From an uncultured Bacilli bacterium (GTDB lineage Bacteria; Bacillota_I; Bacilli_A; RF39; UBA660): a stretch of DNA of 64,000 nucleotides. This document shows positions 16,428 to 24,607 of the stretch, one piece after another. The stretch spans positions 21,187 through 85,186 of the forward strand of contig CAKOHI010000007.1 of the NCBI GenBank assembly GCA_934085585.1, written 5' to 3'. The notes under the pieces were generated by a model, which was not told where the DNA came from, did no database searches, and saw only the letters and a program-made list of their open reading frames with translations. Made by a program: the position numbers and the translations under genes. How positions within the stretch are numbered: the first letter of the stretch is position 1; the number at the start of each line of letters is the position of its first letter.

Positions 16428-18335
16428 CTATTCCGCTCTATAACTATCTTCGAGAGTAAATTCAACATTTTCATTTATCCACTCTTTACGAGGTTCAACT
16501 TTATCTCCCATTAAAACTTGAACTCTTTTTTCTGCTAGGGCTGCATCTGTAATTCTTACTCTAATTAAGCTACGAGTTTCTGGGTCCATTGTTGTTTCCC
16601 AAAGTTGATCAGGGTTCATTTCTCCTAAACCTTTGTATCTTTGAATACTATATTTTCCCGTATTATTTAACTTAATTTCATTTAATTCATCATCACTATA
16701 AGCATAAAATCTTTTTTTACCATAATCTAGCTTATATAGTGGTGGCATGGCAATGTAAAGCTTTCCATTTTCAATTAAGCCACGCATGTATCTATAGAAA
16801 AATGTAAGTAGTAAGATTTGAATGTGGGCTCCATCAACATCGGCATCTGTCATGATTATTACTTTATCATAATTAGATTCTGTGGCATCAAATTCTTGAC
16901 CAATACCTGCACCAATAGTGTGTATTAATGTGTTTATTTCTTCATTTTTAATTAACTCATCTAAAGATGCTTTTTCACTATTTATAACTTTACCTTTTAA
17001 AGGTAATATTGCTTGGAACTTTCTATCTCTACCACTTTTAGCTGATCCACCGGCTGAATCTCCTTCGACAATAAATAATTCGTTTATTTTAGGATTTTTA
17101 CTTTGAGCCGGAGCAAGTTTCATTGATAAATTTTTTTCGATTTTATTTTTATTTTTACCATTTCTTGCATCTTCTCTAGCTTTTCTAGCTGCTTCACGTG
17201 CTACTTTACTTTTCATCGCTTTATCCAATATCGTTGATGCAACTTCTTTATTTTCTTCAAGGAAGAATTTTAAAGATTCATATGTAATACTTTCTGTTAC
17301 ACTTCTAGCTTCTGGGGTACCAAGTTTTCCTTTTGTTTGCCCTTCAAATTGTAGTAATTCTTCTGGTATTTTTAAACTTATAACTGCTGATAAACCTTCA
17401 CGAACATCTGATCCATCTAATGAACCATCTTTGGATTTAAAAATATTGTTATTTTTTGCATAATCATTAAATGCTTTAGTAATACCAGTTTTAAAACCTA
17501 CTTCATGAGTTCCTCCATCAGAAGTTTTAACGTTATTTACAAATGATAAAATATTTTCATTATATGTATCTGTATATTGCATTGCCACATCTACTTCAAT
17601 TTTACTTTTTGTATTACCGAAATTAATTACTTTATGTAAAGTGTTTTTACCTTCATTCATGTATTTGATAAAACTAGTTAAACCATTTTCATAATGGAAT
17701 TTTGCTTGATGACCGTCTTCTTCATCGATAACCTCGATAGTAAGCCCACTTAATAAAAAGGCTGATTCTTGCATTCTTTCACAAATTGTTGTATATGAAA
17801 AATTACAATTTTTAAATATTGTATCATCTGGCAAAAATTTTACAATTGTTCCAGTTTTATTACTTTTTCCAACAGTATGAAGTGGAGTTTTAACATGTCC
17901 CCCATTTTCAAATTCAATTGATGAAATAAGGCCATCACGATAAATAACTACTTGCATTTCTTTTGATAAGGCATTAACTACACTAGCACCAACACCATGA
18001 AGACCTCCGGAAACTTTATAACCCGCTTCAGTAAATTTACCACCGGCATGAAGTATTGTATAAATAACTTCCGGTGTACTTTTTCCAGATGCATGCATTC
18101 CAATTGGAACTCCACGGCCATTGTCCGCTACTGTTATACTTTTATCTTTATTTATAATTACTTTAATATAATTACCATATCCATTTATTACTTCATCTAT
18201 TGCATTATCTACAATTTCCCAGACTAAATGGTGCATACCTCTTTTATCAGTTGATCCAATATACATCCCTGGTCTTTTTCGAACTGCTTCTAGACCTTCA
18301 AGAATTTTAATCGATGACTCATCATAATTTGCCAT
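16428..18335 (-). CDS. parE: DNA topoisomerase IV subunit B
   Basis: 635 residues from the ATG of MANYDESS; a GTG four codons upstream is possible. ATPase features: EIVDNAIDE, GRGVPIGMH and GLHGVGASVVNALS. TOPRIM features: EGDSAGGSAKSGRD and DADVDGAHI. GMH and the wording around YKVSGGLHGVGASVV favour ParE over GyrB. It lies immediately upstream of parC. Confidence 0.95.
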   Translation of the reverse strand: MANYDESSIKILEGLEAVRKRPGMYIGSTDKRGMHHLVWEIVDNAIDEVINGYGNYIKVIINKDKSITVADNGRGVPIGMHASGKSTPEVIYTILHAGGKFTEAGYKVSGGLHGVGASVVNALSKEMQVVIYRDGLISSIEFENGGHVKTPLHTVGKSNKTGTIVKFLPDDTIFKNCNFSYTTICERMQESAFLLSGLTIEVIDEEDGHQAKFHYENGLTSFIKYMNEGKNTLHKVINFGNTKSKIEVDVAMQYTDTYNENILSFVNNVKTSDGGTHEVGFKTGITKAFNDYAKNNNIFKSKDGSLDGSDVREGLSAVISLKIPEELLQFEGQTKGKLGTPEARSVTESITYESLKFFLEENKEVASTILDKAMKSKVAREAARKAREDARNGKNKNKIEKNLSMKLAPAQSKNPKINELFIVEGDSAGGSAKSGRDRKFQAILPLKGKVINSEKASLDELIKNEEINTLIHTIGAGIGQEFDATESNYDKVIIMTDADVDGAHIQILLLTFFYRYMRGLIENGKLYIAMPPLYKLDYGKKRFYAYSDDELNEIKLNNTGKYSIQRYKGLGEMNPDQLWETTMDPETRSLIRVRITDAALAEKRVQVLMGDKVEPRKEWINENVEFTLEDSYRAE

Positions 18336-18357
18336 ATTCCTTATCACTTCCTAGACC

Positions 18358-18387
18358 ATTATAACAAGAAAGATGAAAAAAAATCAA
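18358..18387 (-). promoter_or_regulatory. Promoter of parE-parC
   Basis: TTGATT (18382-18387), an 18-base spacer and TATAAT (18358-18363). The -35 box lies inside the right arm of a hairpin (18380-18403). Confidence 0.55.
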
Positions 18388-18403
18388 CTTTAAACTTGAT
18401 TTT
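18380..18403 (-). terminator. Second hairpin upstream of parE
   Basis: AAAATCAA / TTGATTTT with an 8-base loop and further T residues on the minus strand. It is the second of two terminator-like hairpins separating parE from the upstream gene. Confidence 0.5.
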
Positions 18404-18417
18404 AACCGCAATTTAAG

Positions 18418-18452
18418 AAAAAAGTTTAGATTTTTCTGCAATCTAAACTTAA
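18418..18452. terminator. Terminator of the upstream hypothetical gene
   Basis: An 11-bp perfect stem (AAGTTTAGATT / AATCTAAACTT) with a 7-base loop. On the minus strand TTTTTT follows directly. It ends the gene at 18490. Confidence 0.82.
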
Positions 18453-18489
18453 TCTTTTTAAATTATAATATGTGTTTTTTTGAAATATT

Positions 18490-19080
18490 TTAATTCTTTG
18501 GATGTTTCCTTGTTAATTTCATCACTTTTACTTTGCCTAAATCTACATTTAAAACTTCACTAGTATTTTTAGTAAAACTAGACTCAACACGATAATTTTT
18601 TGTATCTGATTCAACCTTATATTTTGCTTTTTCTTTTAAATTTACTAATTTATATATTAATTGCAATCTTTCTTCTTCTAAAGATTTTATACTTGAATTT
18701 AATTTCTTATTTTCCTTATATCTGCCAATTCTGGTACCACATATTGCAGTAGTTATTGCTTTAAAAACTGCATAAAATCCTGTTAACAAATAAATCAATA
18801 ATTGTGTTGATACAACAGGAAATATTGCTATAGCTAGCATAATTAAACCAACAATAATTACAAGATTACAAAGTTCACCATTTATTGTCCTTTCTTTATT
18901 ATCAATTAATTTTTCTTTAGCAGCTATTAATTCTTGATTTAAATTTTCTAACTCATTTTCTTTTAATAAAATATCTTGAAATTCGCAATTGGTTTCACTT
19001 TTTGTAACAACTTTAATTTCACCATTTTCATCACTAACTATTCCATAATTATCGTTAATCTGACTTAAATATTCATTCAT
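18490..19080 (-). CDS. Hypothetical membrane protein with coiled coils
   Basis: 196 residues. An N-terminal acidic region leads into a coiled coil (ENELENLNQELIAAKEKL), then two membrane spans (about 70-90 and 93-113), a second coiled coil (LNSSIKSLEEERLQLIYKL) and a basic C-terminus (MKLTRKHPKN). I do not recognise the family. RBS GGAGG. It stands alone between the ABC exporter and parE. Confidence 0.8.
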   Translation of the reverse strand: MNEYLSQINDNYGIVSDENGEIKVVTKSETNCEFQDILLKENELENLNQELIAAKEKLIDNKERTINGELCNLVIIVGLIMLAIAIFPVVSTQLLIYLLTGFYAVFKAITTAICGTRIGRYKENKKLNSSIKSLEEERLQLIYKLVNLKEKAKYKVESDTKNYRVESSFTKNTSEVLNVDLGKVKVMKLTRKHPKN

Positions 19081-19146
19081 TGTAAACCTCCATATAAATT
19101 ATATTAGCACAAGAATTACTATTGTCAAGTTTTATACGTCCCAATA

Positions 19147-19170
19147 AAAAAGGACTTTTTCAGCCCTTAA
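19147..19170 (-). terminator. Terminator of the ABC exporter operon
   Basis: AAGGGCT / AGTCCTT (one G-U pair) with loop GAAAA and a following T-run on the minus strand. It overlaps the permease stop codon. Confidence 0.7.
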
Positions 19171-20444
19171 TTCTTCATTGATTTAAATACTCTATTCCAT
19201 ACCTTATCTGTTGAATAGTTTAAGATACCATTTTTATATACTTTTAATCCTTTTTTAAGAAGAATGTAAATAAATAAAACCATTATAATTATTGATATAA
19301 ATATTTCAAATACTGATATTTCTCCGATTATATATAAAGTTGGAGTTAAGAATGCTGATAAGAATGGAATGTAAGATAGTACATGTATTAAAGTTGAACC
19401 ACTAAACATTGATGCAGTAATTGATAAGTAATAACCCACAACCGAGATAAGCATTACTGGTGATTGTAATTGATTAAAATCTTCAATATTTACTGTCATT
19501 GATGCAAGTATTCCTGATAAAATTGAATAAGCAAAGAATGATAAAAGCATTAATATTAAAGTTGTTGGTACAAGGATTAATAATTTATCTGTTAAAATTG
19601 ATAAATCTAAATTTCCAATAATTGAACTTATAAAGTTTAATGCTGATGTACCAGTAACTAATTTATTTACTAATAGGCCTAATCCTGCAAAAACTATTAA
19701 TAATAATCCTTGTGTTATTACAAAAATGTTACTAGCTAATACTTTTGAAAATAAATGTATTTTAGGACTAACATTTGATATTATAATTTCCATACTTCTT
19801 GTAGTTTTTTCTTCACATATTTCTCCGCCGACCATTTGAACTAGAAATACCACTAGCATAAAAAACGGTAAAATTATTGTTGGGAATACACTAGTCATAA
19901 CTATATTCATATTTTCATCAATGCTTGCTTCATCATTTAATATTGTTCTATCAATTTTAGCTGGAGCTGAAATATTGGCAAGTATTTCAGGATTCATGTT
20001 TGTTTTTATCATACCAAGGGTAGCTTTTGATGTATTTATTGCACTAGTTATTTCTTGATATATTCCATTGTCAATTGTGTTATTGCTAATTATTTCACTA
20101 GTTAAATATTCTGTATTATTTTCATTTAAAACTACTATAATTTCTGAATCTTTTAAATCTTTTTCTAATTCATCTTTTGTTTTTGAAGTTTGTTCAATCT
20201 TTATTAAATTATCTTCATCTAAAGAATTTAGAGTTACTTCAAAATAATTATATGTATTTGAATTATCTATTACATAAACTGTTAAGTTATCAGAAAAATC
20301 TCCGCCGAAGAATTTCACTATCGAGTTAATATTTATTATACCTATTATTGCTAGTGCTAATATAATATTAGTTACTAAAAACCATTTTGAACCTATTTTT
20401 TTCTTTAAACTAACACGAGTTAAATACCAAAATTTCTTATTCAT
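19167..20444 (-). CDS. ABC-2 type permease (NatB-like)
   Basis: 425 residues from MNKKFWYLT; the frame is open 11 codons further. One N-terminal span (about 18-36), a large extracytoplasmic domain (about 40-215) and five or six C-terminal spans with GGEICEEKTTRSMEIIISNVSP, the marker of NatB/ABC-2 permeases. Together with the ATPase upstream it would export ions or small molecules; substrate unknown. It overlaps the ATPase gene by 8 bases. Confidence 0.9.
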   Translation of the reverse strand: MNKKFWYLTRVSLKKKIGSKWFLVTNIILALAIIGIININSIVKFFGGDFSDNLTVYVIDNSNTYNYFEVTLNSLDEDNLIKIEQTSKTKDELEKDLKDSEIIVVLNENNTEYLTSEIISNNTIDNGIYQEITSAINTSKATLGMIKTNMNPEILANISAPAKIDRTILNDEASIDENMNIVMTSVFPTIILPFFMLVVFLVQMVGGEICEEKTTRSMEIIISNVSPKIHLFSKVLASNIFVITQGLLLIVFAGLGLLVNKLVTGTSALNFISSIIGNLDLSILTDKLLILVPTTLILMLLSFFAYSILSGILASMTVNIEDFNQLQSPVMLISVVGYYLSITASMFSGSTLIHVLSYIPFLSAFLTPTLYIIGEISVFEIFISIIIMVLFIYILLKKGLKVYKNGILNYSTDKVWNRVFKSMKN

Positions 20445-21333
20445 TTTTACCTCCAACATAATGGATAAATATTTCATTTAATGGGGCATCTGCTACAACA
20501 TATTTAGAAATATTTGTATTTTTAATACTATCAAATACTTTTGGGGCAACTTCTATATTTTCGATATGAACAACTATTTCATTGGCTTTTTCTTCAATAC
20601 TTGTTACACCTTTTATTTTAGAAATATCATTTACTTTGATGTTTTCTCCCTTTATTAAAATGTTTTTCTTGGCATAATTTTCTTTTATTTCATCAAGGCT
20701 TCCATTTAATATAGCTTTGCCGTGAACTAGTATTATTAATTGTTCACAAAAGTCTTCGATATATTCCATTTGATGTGATGAAAATATGATAGAGCATCCC
20801 TTTTTTTGTAACTCTTTAACAGCATTTTTTAATAAACCAACATTTATTGGGTCAAGTCCTGTGAATGGTTCATCTAATATAAGTAGTTTTGGTTCATTTA
20901 TAACGGCAGATATAAATTGAATCTTTTGTTGATTTCCTTTGGATAGTTCTTTTATCTTTTTAAATTTATATTCTGTTATTCCAAATTTTTCTAGCCAATA
21001 ATCTAACTTTTTATCAATGTCTTTTTCATCCATGCCTTTTAAAACACCATAATACTCAATCATTTCTTTAACAGTTAGTTTGGTAAGTAGACTTCTTTCT
21101 TCAGTAACAAAACCTATCTTATCAGTTTCTTTGTAATCAATTTTCTTTCCATTTAAAGTAATTTTTCCTTTGTCTGGTTCAAGTAATCCCATTATCATTC
21201 TAAATGTTGTAGTTTTACCTGCACCATTTTCACCAAGTAGGCCAAAGATTTCTCCATCTTTAACAGTAAAAGATAAGTCATCTACCGCTACTAGGCTTCC
21301 ATATGTTTTTCTTACATTTTCTAATTTTAACAT
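20437..21333 (-). CDS. ABC transporter ATP-binding protein (NatA-like)
   Basis: 298 residues from MLKLENVRKTYG. Walker A is GENGAGKTT (about 36-44), the signature is LSKGNQQKIQ, Walker B is LLILDEPFTGLDP and the H-loop is FSSHQM. The C-terminal 70 residues form the extra domain common in NatA-type proteins. It pairs with the ABC-2 permease. Confidence 0.95.
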   Translation of the reverse strand: MLKLENVRKTYGSLVAVDDLSFTVKDGEIFGLLGENGAGKTTTFRMIMGLLEPDKGKITLNGKKIDYKETDKIGFVTEERSLLTKLTVKEMIEYYGVLKGMDEKDIDKKLDYWLEKFGITEYKFKKIKELSKGNQQKIQFISAVINEPKLLILDEPFTGLDPINVGLLKNAVKELQKKGCSIIFSSHQMEYIEDFCEQLIILVHGKAILNGSLDEIKENYAKKNILIKGENIKVNDISKIKGVTSIEEKANEIVVHIENIEVAPKVFDSIKNTNISKYVVADAPLNEIFIHYVGGKNE

Positions 21334-21391
21334 ATTAACCTCATTTCTTAACAACATTATATTACAAAATGTCCTAGAAAAAAAGAAAATT

Positions 21392-21418
21392 TAAAAAAAT
21401 CTAGAGTTTTTATCTAGA
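21392..21418 (-). terminator. Orphan terminator
   Basis: Two TCTAGA sequences pair across a 7-base loop and are followed on the minus strand by seven T residues. No coding gene on this strand ends here, since the nearest one upstream ends at 21930 with its own terminator. Confidence 0.55.
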
Positions 21419-21470
21419 CTATATCAACAATAAGAATTATTTTAATGTGTTCGTGTTAAAAGTCACACAT

Positions 21471-21499
21471 TTGCACGTCGATATATGATATGTTATGTC
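21471..21499 (+). promoter_or_regulatory. Candidate promoter of the toxin-like mRNA
   Basis: TTGCAC (21471-21476), a 17-base spacer and TATGTC (21494-21499). This would give a leader of about 130 bases before the small ORF, containing two hairpins (GTAG-TGC-CTAC, and an 8-bp stem at about 21593-21612). Confidence 0.4.
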
Positions 21500-21635
21500 A
21501 AATTTAATTACAACTAAAAATAAATATGTTTAATAGCATATCGTTATCCATAAAGTGGTAGTGCCTACTTTCATTTTGGTTGATCTCTATACCTGGTTAT
21601 TTTTAATCAGGGGGAGAAAGGGCAAGGTGACAGTT

Positions 21636-21712
21636 ATGAAAGAAGAGAAATATAATGGACTCTTTTAGTAATTATAATCTTATTATTAGTTATTATTTTA
21701 AAATTTATATAG
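21636..21712 (+). pseudogene. Type I toxin-like small ORF with disrupted frame
   Basis: The ATG at 21636 has a perfectly spaced AAGG and follows a structured leader. The frame gives MKEEKYNGLF and stops at 21668. The -1 frame from 21665 gives LVIIILLLVIILKFI and stops at 21712. Joined by one extra base they form a 25-residue peptide with a charged head and one membrane span, exactly like type I (TxpA/holin-like) toxins. A promoter and hairpin terminator on the other strand converge on its 3' end. Probably an inactivated toxin. Confidence 0.5.
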
Positions 21713-21714
21713 GA

Positions 21715-21785
21715 AAAAGACACTAACCATACCGGTGTAGTGTCACAAAACAATGTAGGCATTACCCACTTTTGGGTAACCTTAC
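21715..21785 (-). ncRNA. Candidate antisense antitoxin RNA
   Basis: A minus-strand promoter (TTGATA at 21816-21821, 18-base spacer, TATAAT at 21792-21797) would start an RNA near 21785. It would end at the hairpin GACACTA...TAGTGTC (21720-21745) followed by five T residues. The RNA is fully complementary to the 3' part of the plus-strand toxin-like message. No ORF is seen in it. The arrangement is that of type I antitoxins acting on a 3' overlap. Confidence 0.5.
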
Positions 21786-21790
21786 ATTGT
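21755..21790 (+). terminator. Hairpin ending the toxin-like transcript
   Basis: AACAATGTA pairs with TACATTGTT, enclosing an inner stem TTACCCA/TGGGTAA. Only a weak T-run follows. The hairpin is shared with the start of the antisense RNA. Confidence 0.45.
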
Positions 21791-21906
21791 TATTATACAC
21801 AAAAATTTATATAAATATCAATACAATTCAATATAAATAAATTTTCTTTGGTAAGTTTCGTATTCATAGCAACACTTTTTAACAAAATTAGAACCTGCTT
21901 TTTTCA

Positions 21907-21930
21907 TTAAAAAAAGAGGTTTCCCTCTTT
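21907..21930 (-). terminator. Terminator of the YjcZ-like pair
   Basis: AAAGAGG / CCTCTTT closed by a GAAA tetraloop, followed by T residues on the minus strand. It touches the stop codon of the second small gene. Confidence 0.85.
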
Positions 21931-22052
21931 TAATAGAATGCTCCACCCCAGATTATAGCAAGTAAGATGAATAGTATTAAAACTATAAACGCATAACTAG
22001 CTGTAAAATTGTTTCCTCCGGTGTTGTCGCAGTCTTTTTTACAACAACTCAT
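21930..22052 (-). CDS. YjcZ-like small sporulation membrane protein
   Basis: 40 residues: a Cys- and Asp-rich head (MSCCKKDCDNTGG), then the hydrophobic segment YAFIVLILFILLAIIWGGAFY. This F-x-L-I-V-x-L-F-I-L-L-I-I-G-A pattern marks the YjcZ family of tiny sporulation proteins. It has an AAGGAGG RBS and lies 30 bases behind a similar gene, sharing its sigma-K-like promoter. Confidence 0.72.
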   Translation of the reverse strand: MSCCKKDCDNTGGNNFTASYAFIVLILFILLAIIWGGAFY

Positions 22053-22082
22053 TGTTTAAACCTCCTTAATATATTAAAAAAC

Positions 22083-22169
22083 TTAAATAAATGCCCCTAC
22101 TATGATGATTAAAAGAATGAATAATACTAAAATTATAGCAGCTCCAAGGCCATTTCCACAGTGATTCAT
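22083..22169 (-). CDS. YjcZ-like small sporulation membrane protein (28 aa)
   Basis: 28 residues: MNHCGNGLG followed by AAIILVLFILLIIIVGAFI, again the YjcZ-like hydrophobic pattern. RBS AAAGGAGGAAAG. It is the first of two tandem YjcZ-like genes and has a CATAAAATA box upstream. Confidence 0.72.
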   Translation of the reverse strand: MNHCGNGLGAAIILVLFILLIIIVGAFI

Positions 22170-22203
22170 AAAACTTTCCTCCTTTATTTTGTCTTTTCAC
22201 TAG

Positions 22204-22230
22204 TATTTTATGGTATATTTTTTATTGTGT
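22204..22230 (-). promoter_or_regulatory. Sigma-K-like promoter of the YjcZ-like pair
   Basis: CATAAAATA (22204-22212) fits the sigma-K -10 consensus CATAnnnTA, and AC (22229-22230) lies 16 bases upstream as the -35. Confidence 0.5.
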
Positions 22231-22254
22231 GAGGGCAAAAAATACTTAAAAACG

Positions 22255-22283
22255 TTGTAAATTAGGAAAATAATTGTTATAAT
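22255..22283 (+). promoter_or_regulatory. Promoter of prsA
   Basis: TTGTAA (22255-22260), a 17-base spacer and TATAAT (22278-22283), followed by the AAGGAGAG RBS. Confidence 0.8.
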
Positions 22284-22304
22284 GTCTACATAAGGAGAGA
22301 TAAT

Positions 22305-23339
22305 ATGAAGAAAAAATTAGTTGCGTTATGTGCAATTATGCTACTTGCAAGTGGCTGTGGCAAGGTACCAAAATTAAGCAATGGAGATGAAGCTATCGTA
22401 AGTTTTAAAGATGGAGAAAAAATTAGTGTAAATGATTTTTATAGTAAATTAAAAGATGAAATGGGTCTTAATACTTTAATTACTATGGTTGACACATATA
22501 TTTGTGAAACTGAATTTAAAGATTATAAAGAAACTGCATCAAAAAATGCTCAAGCTTATGTAGATGCTTTTATAGAACAATATGGTGGTAAAGATAAATT
22601 TCTTGAAGCATTACAAAGTCAAACAAATTATCAAACAATTGATGCCTATCAAAATTATTTATATTTAGCTAATTTACAAAGTCATGCAATTGAAGAATAT
22701 GCAAAAACACAAATAACTGATAAAGAAATTGAAAACTATTATAATAATGAAGCTATTGGTGATATGGAAATTAATCATATTTTAATAACTGCAGATGTAA
22801 AAGATGATGCTAAAGATGATGAAAAGAAAGCAGCAGAAGAAGCAGCTAAAAAAACTGTTAATGAAATTATTGAAAAATTAAATACTGCTAAAAAGAATAA
22901 AGAAGATATTACTGAGGCATTTACAAAACTTGCAAAAGAATATTCAAAAGATGAATCTACTAAAGATAAAGGTGGATCATTAGGTAAAATCAATTTTGGA
23001 GATTTAGATAGTAAATATGATGAATTATTAAATACTGCTAAAAAACTTAAAGATGGAGAATATTCTACAAGTGTTATAACTACTGAACTAGGATATCATG
23101 TTATATTAAAAGTTAAAACATATGAAAAAGATACTTTAGAAAATCTAAAAGATAAAATAGTAAAAAAATTAGCAGATAAATATATTTCTGATAATCAAGA
23201 TAGTATTGGACTTACAGCTTTACAACATTATCGTAAAGAATATAATATGGAAATTGAAGATGATGAAATAAAGAAACAATATTCTAATTATATTCAAAAT
23301 GCTTTAGCTAGTATTGCTAGTTCAAAAACAACAAAATAA
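22305..23339 (+). CDS. prsA: Foldase lipoprotein PrsA (parvulin-type PPIase)
   Basis: 344 residues. The lipobox is LLASGC with the lipidated Cys at residue 18. A SurA-like N-terminal region precedes the parvulin domain, seen from MEINHILITADV (about 148) to LGYHVILKVKTY (about 260), interrupted by a long charged helix. PrsA sits outside the membrane and helps exported proteins fold. Monocistronic, with its own promoter and terminator. Confidence 0.93.
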   Translation: MKKKLVALCAIMLLASGCGKVPKLSNGDEAIVSFKDGEKISVNDFYSKLKDEMGLNTLITMVDTYICETEFKDYKETASKNAQAYVDAFIEQYGGKDKFLEALQSQTNYQTIDAYQNYLYLANLQSHAIEEYAKTQITDKEIENYYNNEAIGDMEINHILITADVKDDAKDDEKKAAEEAAKKTVNEIIEKLNTAKKNKEDITEAFTKLAKEYSKDESTKDKGGSLGKINFGDLDSKYDELLNTAKKLKDGEYSTSVITTELGYHVILKVKTYEKDTLENLKDKIVKKLADKYISDNQDSIGLTALQHYRKEYNMEIEDDEIKKQYSNYIQNALASIASSKTTK

Positions 23340-23362
23340 AAAGCACATGAACGTGCTTTTTT
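23339..23362 (+). terminator. Terminator of prsA
   Basis: AAAAGCAC / GTGCTTTT with a 6-base loop and extra T residues. It begins at the last base of the stop codon. Confidence 0.88.
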
Positions 23363-23372
23363 CATTTAGTCT

Positions 23373-23813
23373 TTAGCAAAGACAATCTACATATGTATCT
23401 GATAGACATCTAATGCAACATAAGCAGTCGCAATCCATTGTAAAGAATACATTCGTAGCTACATATGGATAAACGCTAGTTTCATCAGTGTTATCTGCAA
23501 GAACTCTAAATGTACAGCAATTGCCTTCAATTTTTTCTACCCTAAATACATTAGAACATGTAGCAGAAGATCCTGTGCATGTTGCTGTGGAATCTTTAGT
23601 TATTGGCATACTCCATGGAGTTCCATTACCGCAACAAGTATAAAGCATTACAGGTCTAGTATTACATATTAAGCAATTAGTTCCTCCGCCTAAAACTGGT
23701 CTATCGCAAGTTTGTAAACAATTATCTGGACACGCATTTTCTTGTAATACTAAAATAACACATAGTATTTCATTTATGCAGTTTCCTTCTGATGATTTAC
23801 TTTCTCTATTCAT
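23373..23813 (-). CDS. CotY/CotZ/ExsY-type spore coat protein
   Basis: 146 residues with about 20 Cys. Conserved segments: NCLQTCDRPVLG, NCLICNTRPVMLYTC, CTGSSATCSNVFRVEKIEG, NCCTFRVLADN and the end CLCCIRCLSDTYVDCLC. This is the CotY/CotZ/ExsY family, whose members form disulphide-linked outer coat or exosporium layers. A CATAAATTA box upstream fits mother-cell expression. Confidence 0.92.
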   Translation of the reverse strand: MNRESKSSEGNCINEILCVILVLQENACPDNCLQTCDRPVLGGGTNCLICNTRPVMLYTCCGNGTPWSMPITKDSTATCTGSSATCSNVFRVEKIEGNCCTFRVLADNTDETSVYPYVATNVFFTMDCDCLCCIRCLSDTYVDCLC

Positions 23814-23844
23814 AAACTTTCACCCTTTCATGTACTTTCATTAT

Positions 23845-23871
23845 TAATTTATGAAAATATTTAAATTTAGT
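23845..23871 (-). promoter_or_regulatory. Sigma-K-like promoter of the coat gene
   Basis: CATAAATTA (23845-23853) with AC 16 bases upstream (23870-23871), matching AC-N16/17-CATAnnnTA. Confidence 0.55.
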
Positions 23872-23929
23872 GTATGCTTTTTACTTTTACTTTTTTAAAA
23901 ATTGGTGTATAATTAATTAGGTGATTATT

Positions 23930-24247
23930 TTGAAAACATATATTGAATATATTATTATAGCTTTTGTTTTAGTAATTATTTCATTAGTTATTGTGAAATT
24001 ATCTAAAAGAGATTTTAAGGTTGAAGCAAATAAACTCATTACATATCTTGGAGGAAAAGATAATATTATTAATGCAGAATGTAATATGTCAAGGCTTAAA
24101 GTAATATTAAAAGATGTTACACTTGCTAATAAAGATGGAATACAAAAGCTTGGTGCTAAGGGGATAGTAGAAATTGATAATCAATTAAAAATTATATTTG
24201 ATAAAAATGCAAAACAATTAAAAAAGTATATCGAAGAAATTCTCTAG
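23930..24247 (+). CDS. Membrane-tethered PTS EIIB-like protein
   Basis: 105 residues from a TTG start behind AGGTGATTATT; a GTG three codons earlier is the alternative. One N-terminal span is followed by a glucose-type EIIB domain (YLGGKDNIINAE, SRLKVILKD, IQKLGAKGIVEI, LKIIFDKNAKQLK). The phospho-acceptor Cys of D-x-C-x-T-R-L is Asn here, with a Cys one residue earlier (ECNMSRL). No EIIA or EIIC is nearby. Probably not a normal sugar carrier; role unknown. Confidence 0.8.
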   Translation: MKTYIEYIIIAFVLVIISLVIVKLSKRDFKVEANKLITYLGGKDNIINAECNMSRLKVILKDVTLANKDGIQKLGAKGIVEIDNQLKIIFDKNAKQLKKYIEEIL

Positions 24248-24262
24248 GATATACTTTTTTTA
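24221..24262. terminator. Bidirectional terminator after the EIIB-like gene
   Basis: AAAAAGTATATC / GATATACTTTTT pair across the last codons of the EIIB-like gene, followed by T residues. It serves the convergent genes on both sides. Confidence 0.65.
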
Positions 24263-24550
24263 AATCTTCTCAATATCAAGAACATCTGTTATTTTTATTA
24301 ACTTGTTATCTATGGTGAGTAAATTAATATTTGTTTTACCAACTATTTCTTCTTCATGTATCCCATCATTCATAGTTATTCTTACCCTACTTTTATAAAC
24401 ATGATTTAGTGAACCAAATATTTCATTAATTTTTTTATTTATATCTTTTGGATTGTAAGTTTTAATCTCTCTATCACTGCGATATAAATCTTGATAATTA
24501 TTTAATTTTTTGGTAATGGGACTAGCAAATACATTGGGTAATTTGTTCAT
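24260..24550 (-). CDS. Hypothetical protein
   Basis: 96 residues from MNKLPNVF, with AGAGGTGTAGAT upstream; the open frame begins 16 codons earlier. The second half (VRITMNDGIHEEEIVGKTNINLLTIDNKLIKITDVLDIEKI) looks like a small beta-rich fold. No membrane span. I do not recognise the family. Confidence 0.7.
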   Translation of the reverse strand: MNKLPNVFASPITKKLNNYQDLYRSDREIKTYNPKDINKKINEIFGSLNHVYKSRVRITMNDGIHEEEIVGKTNINLLTIDNKLIKITDVLDIEKI

Positions 24551-24607
24551 ATCTACACCTCTAGTATATTTTATGATAAATACAAAAAAAATGCACATAT
24601 TATAAAT

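Noticed and set aside
16428..18335. GyrB instead of ParE
   Set aside because: The GVPIGMH and LHGVGASVVNALS wording and the ParC partner with 9-base spacing fit topoisomerase IV.
21660..21668. Programmed frameshift in the toxin-like ORF
   Set aside because: The CTC-TTT-TAG site does not allow good re-pairing in the -1 frame, so a lost base is simpler.
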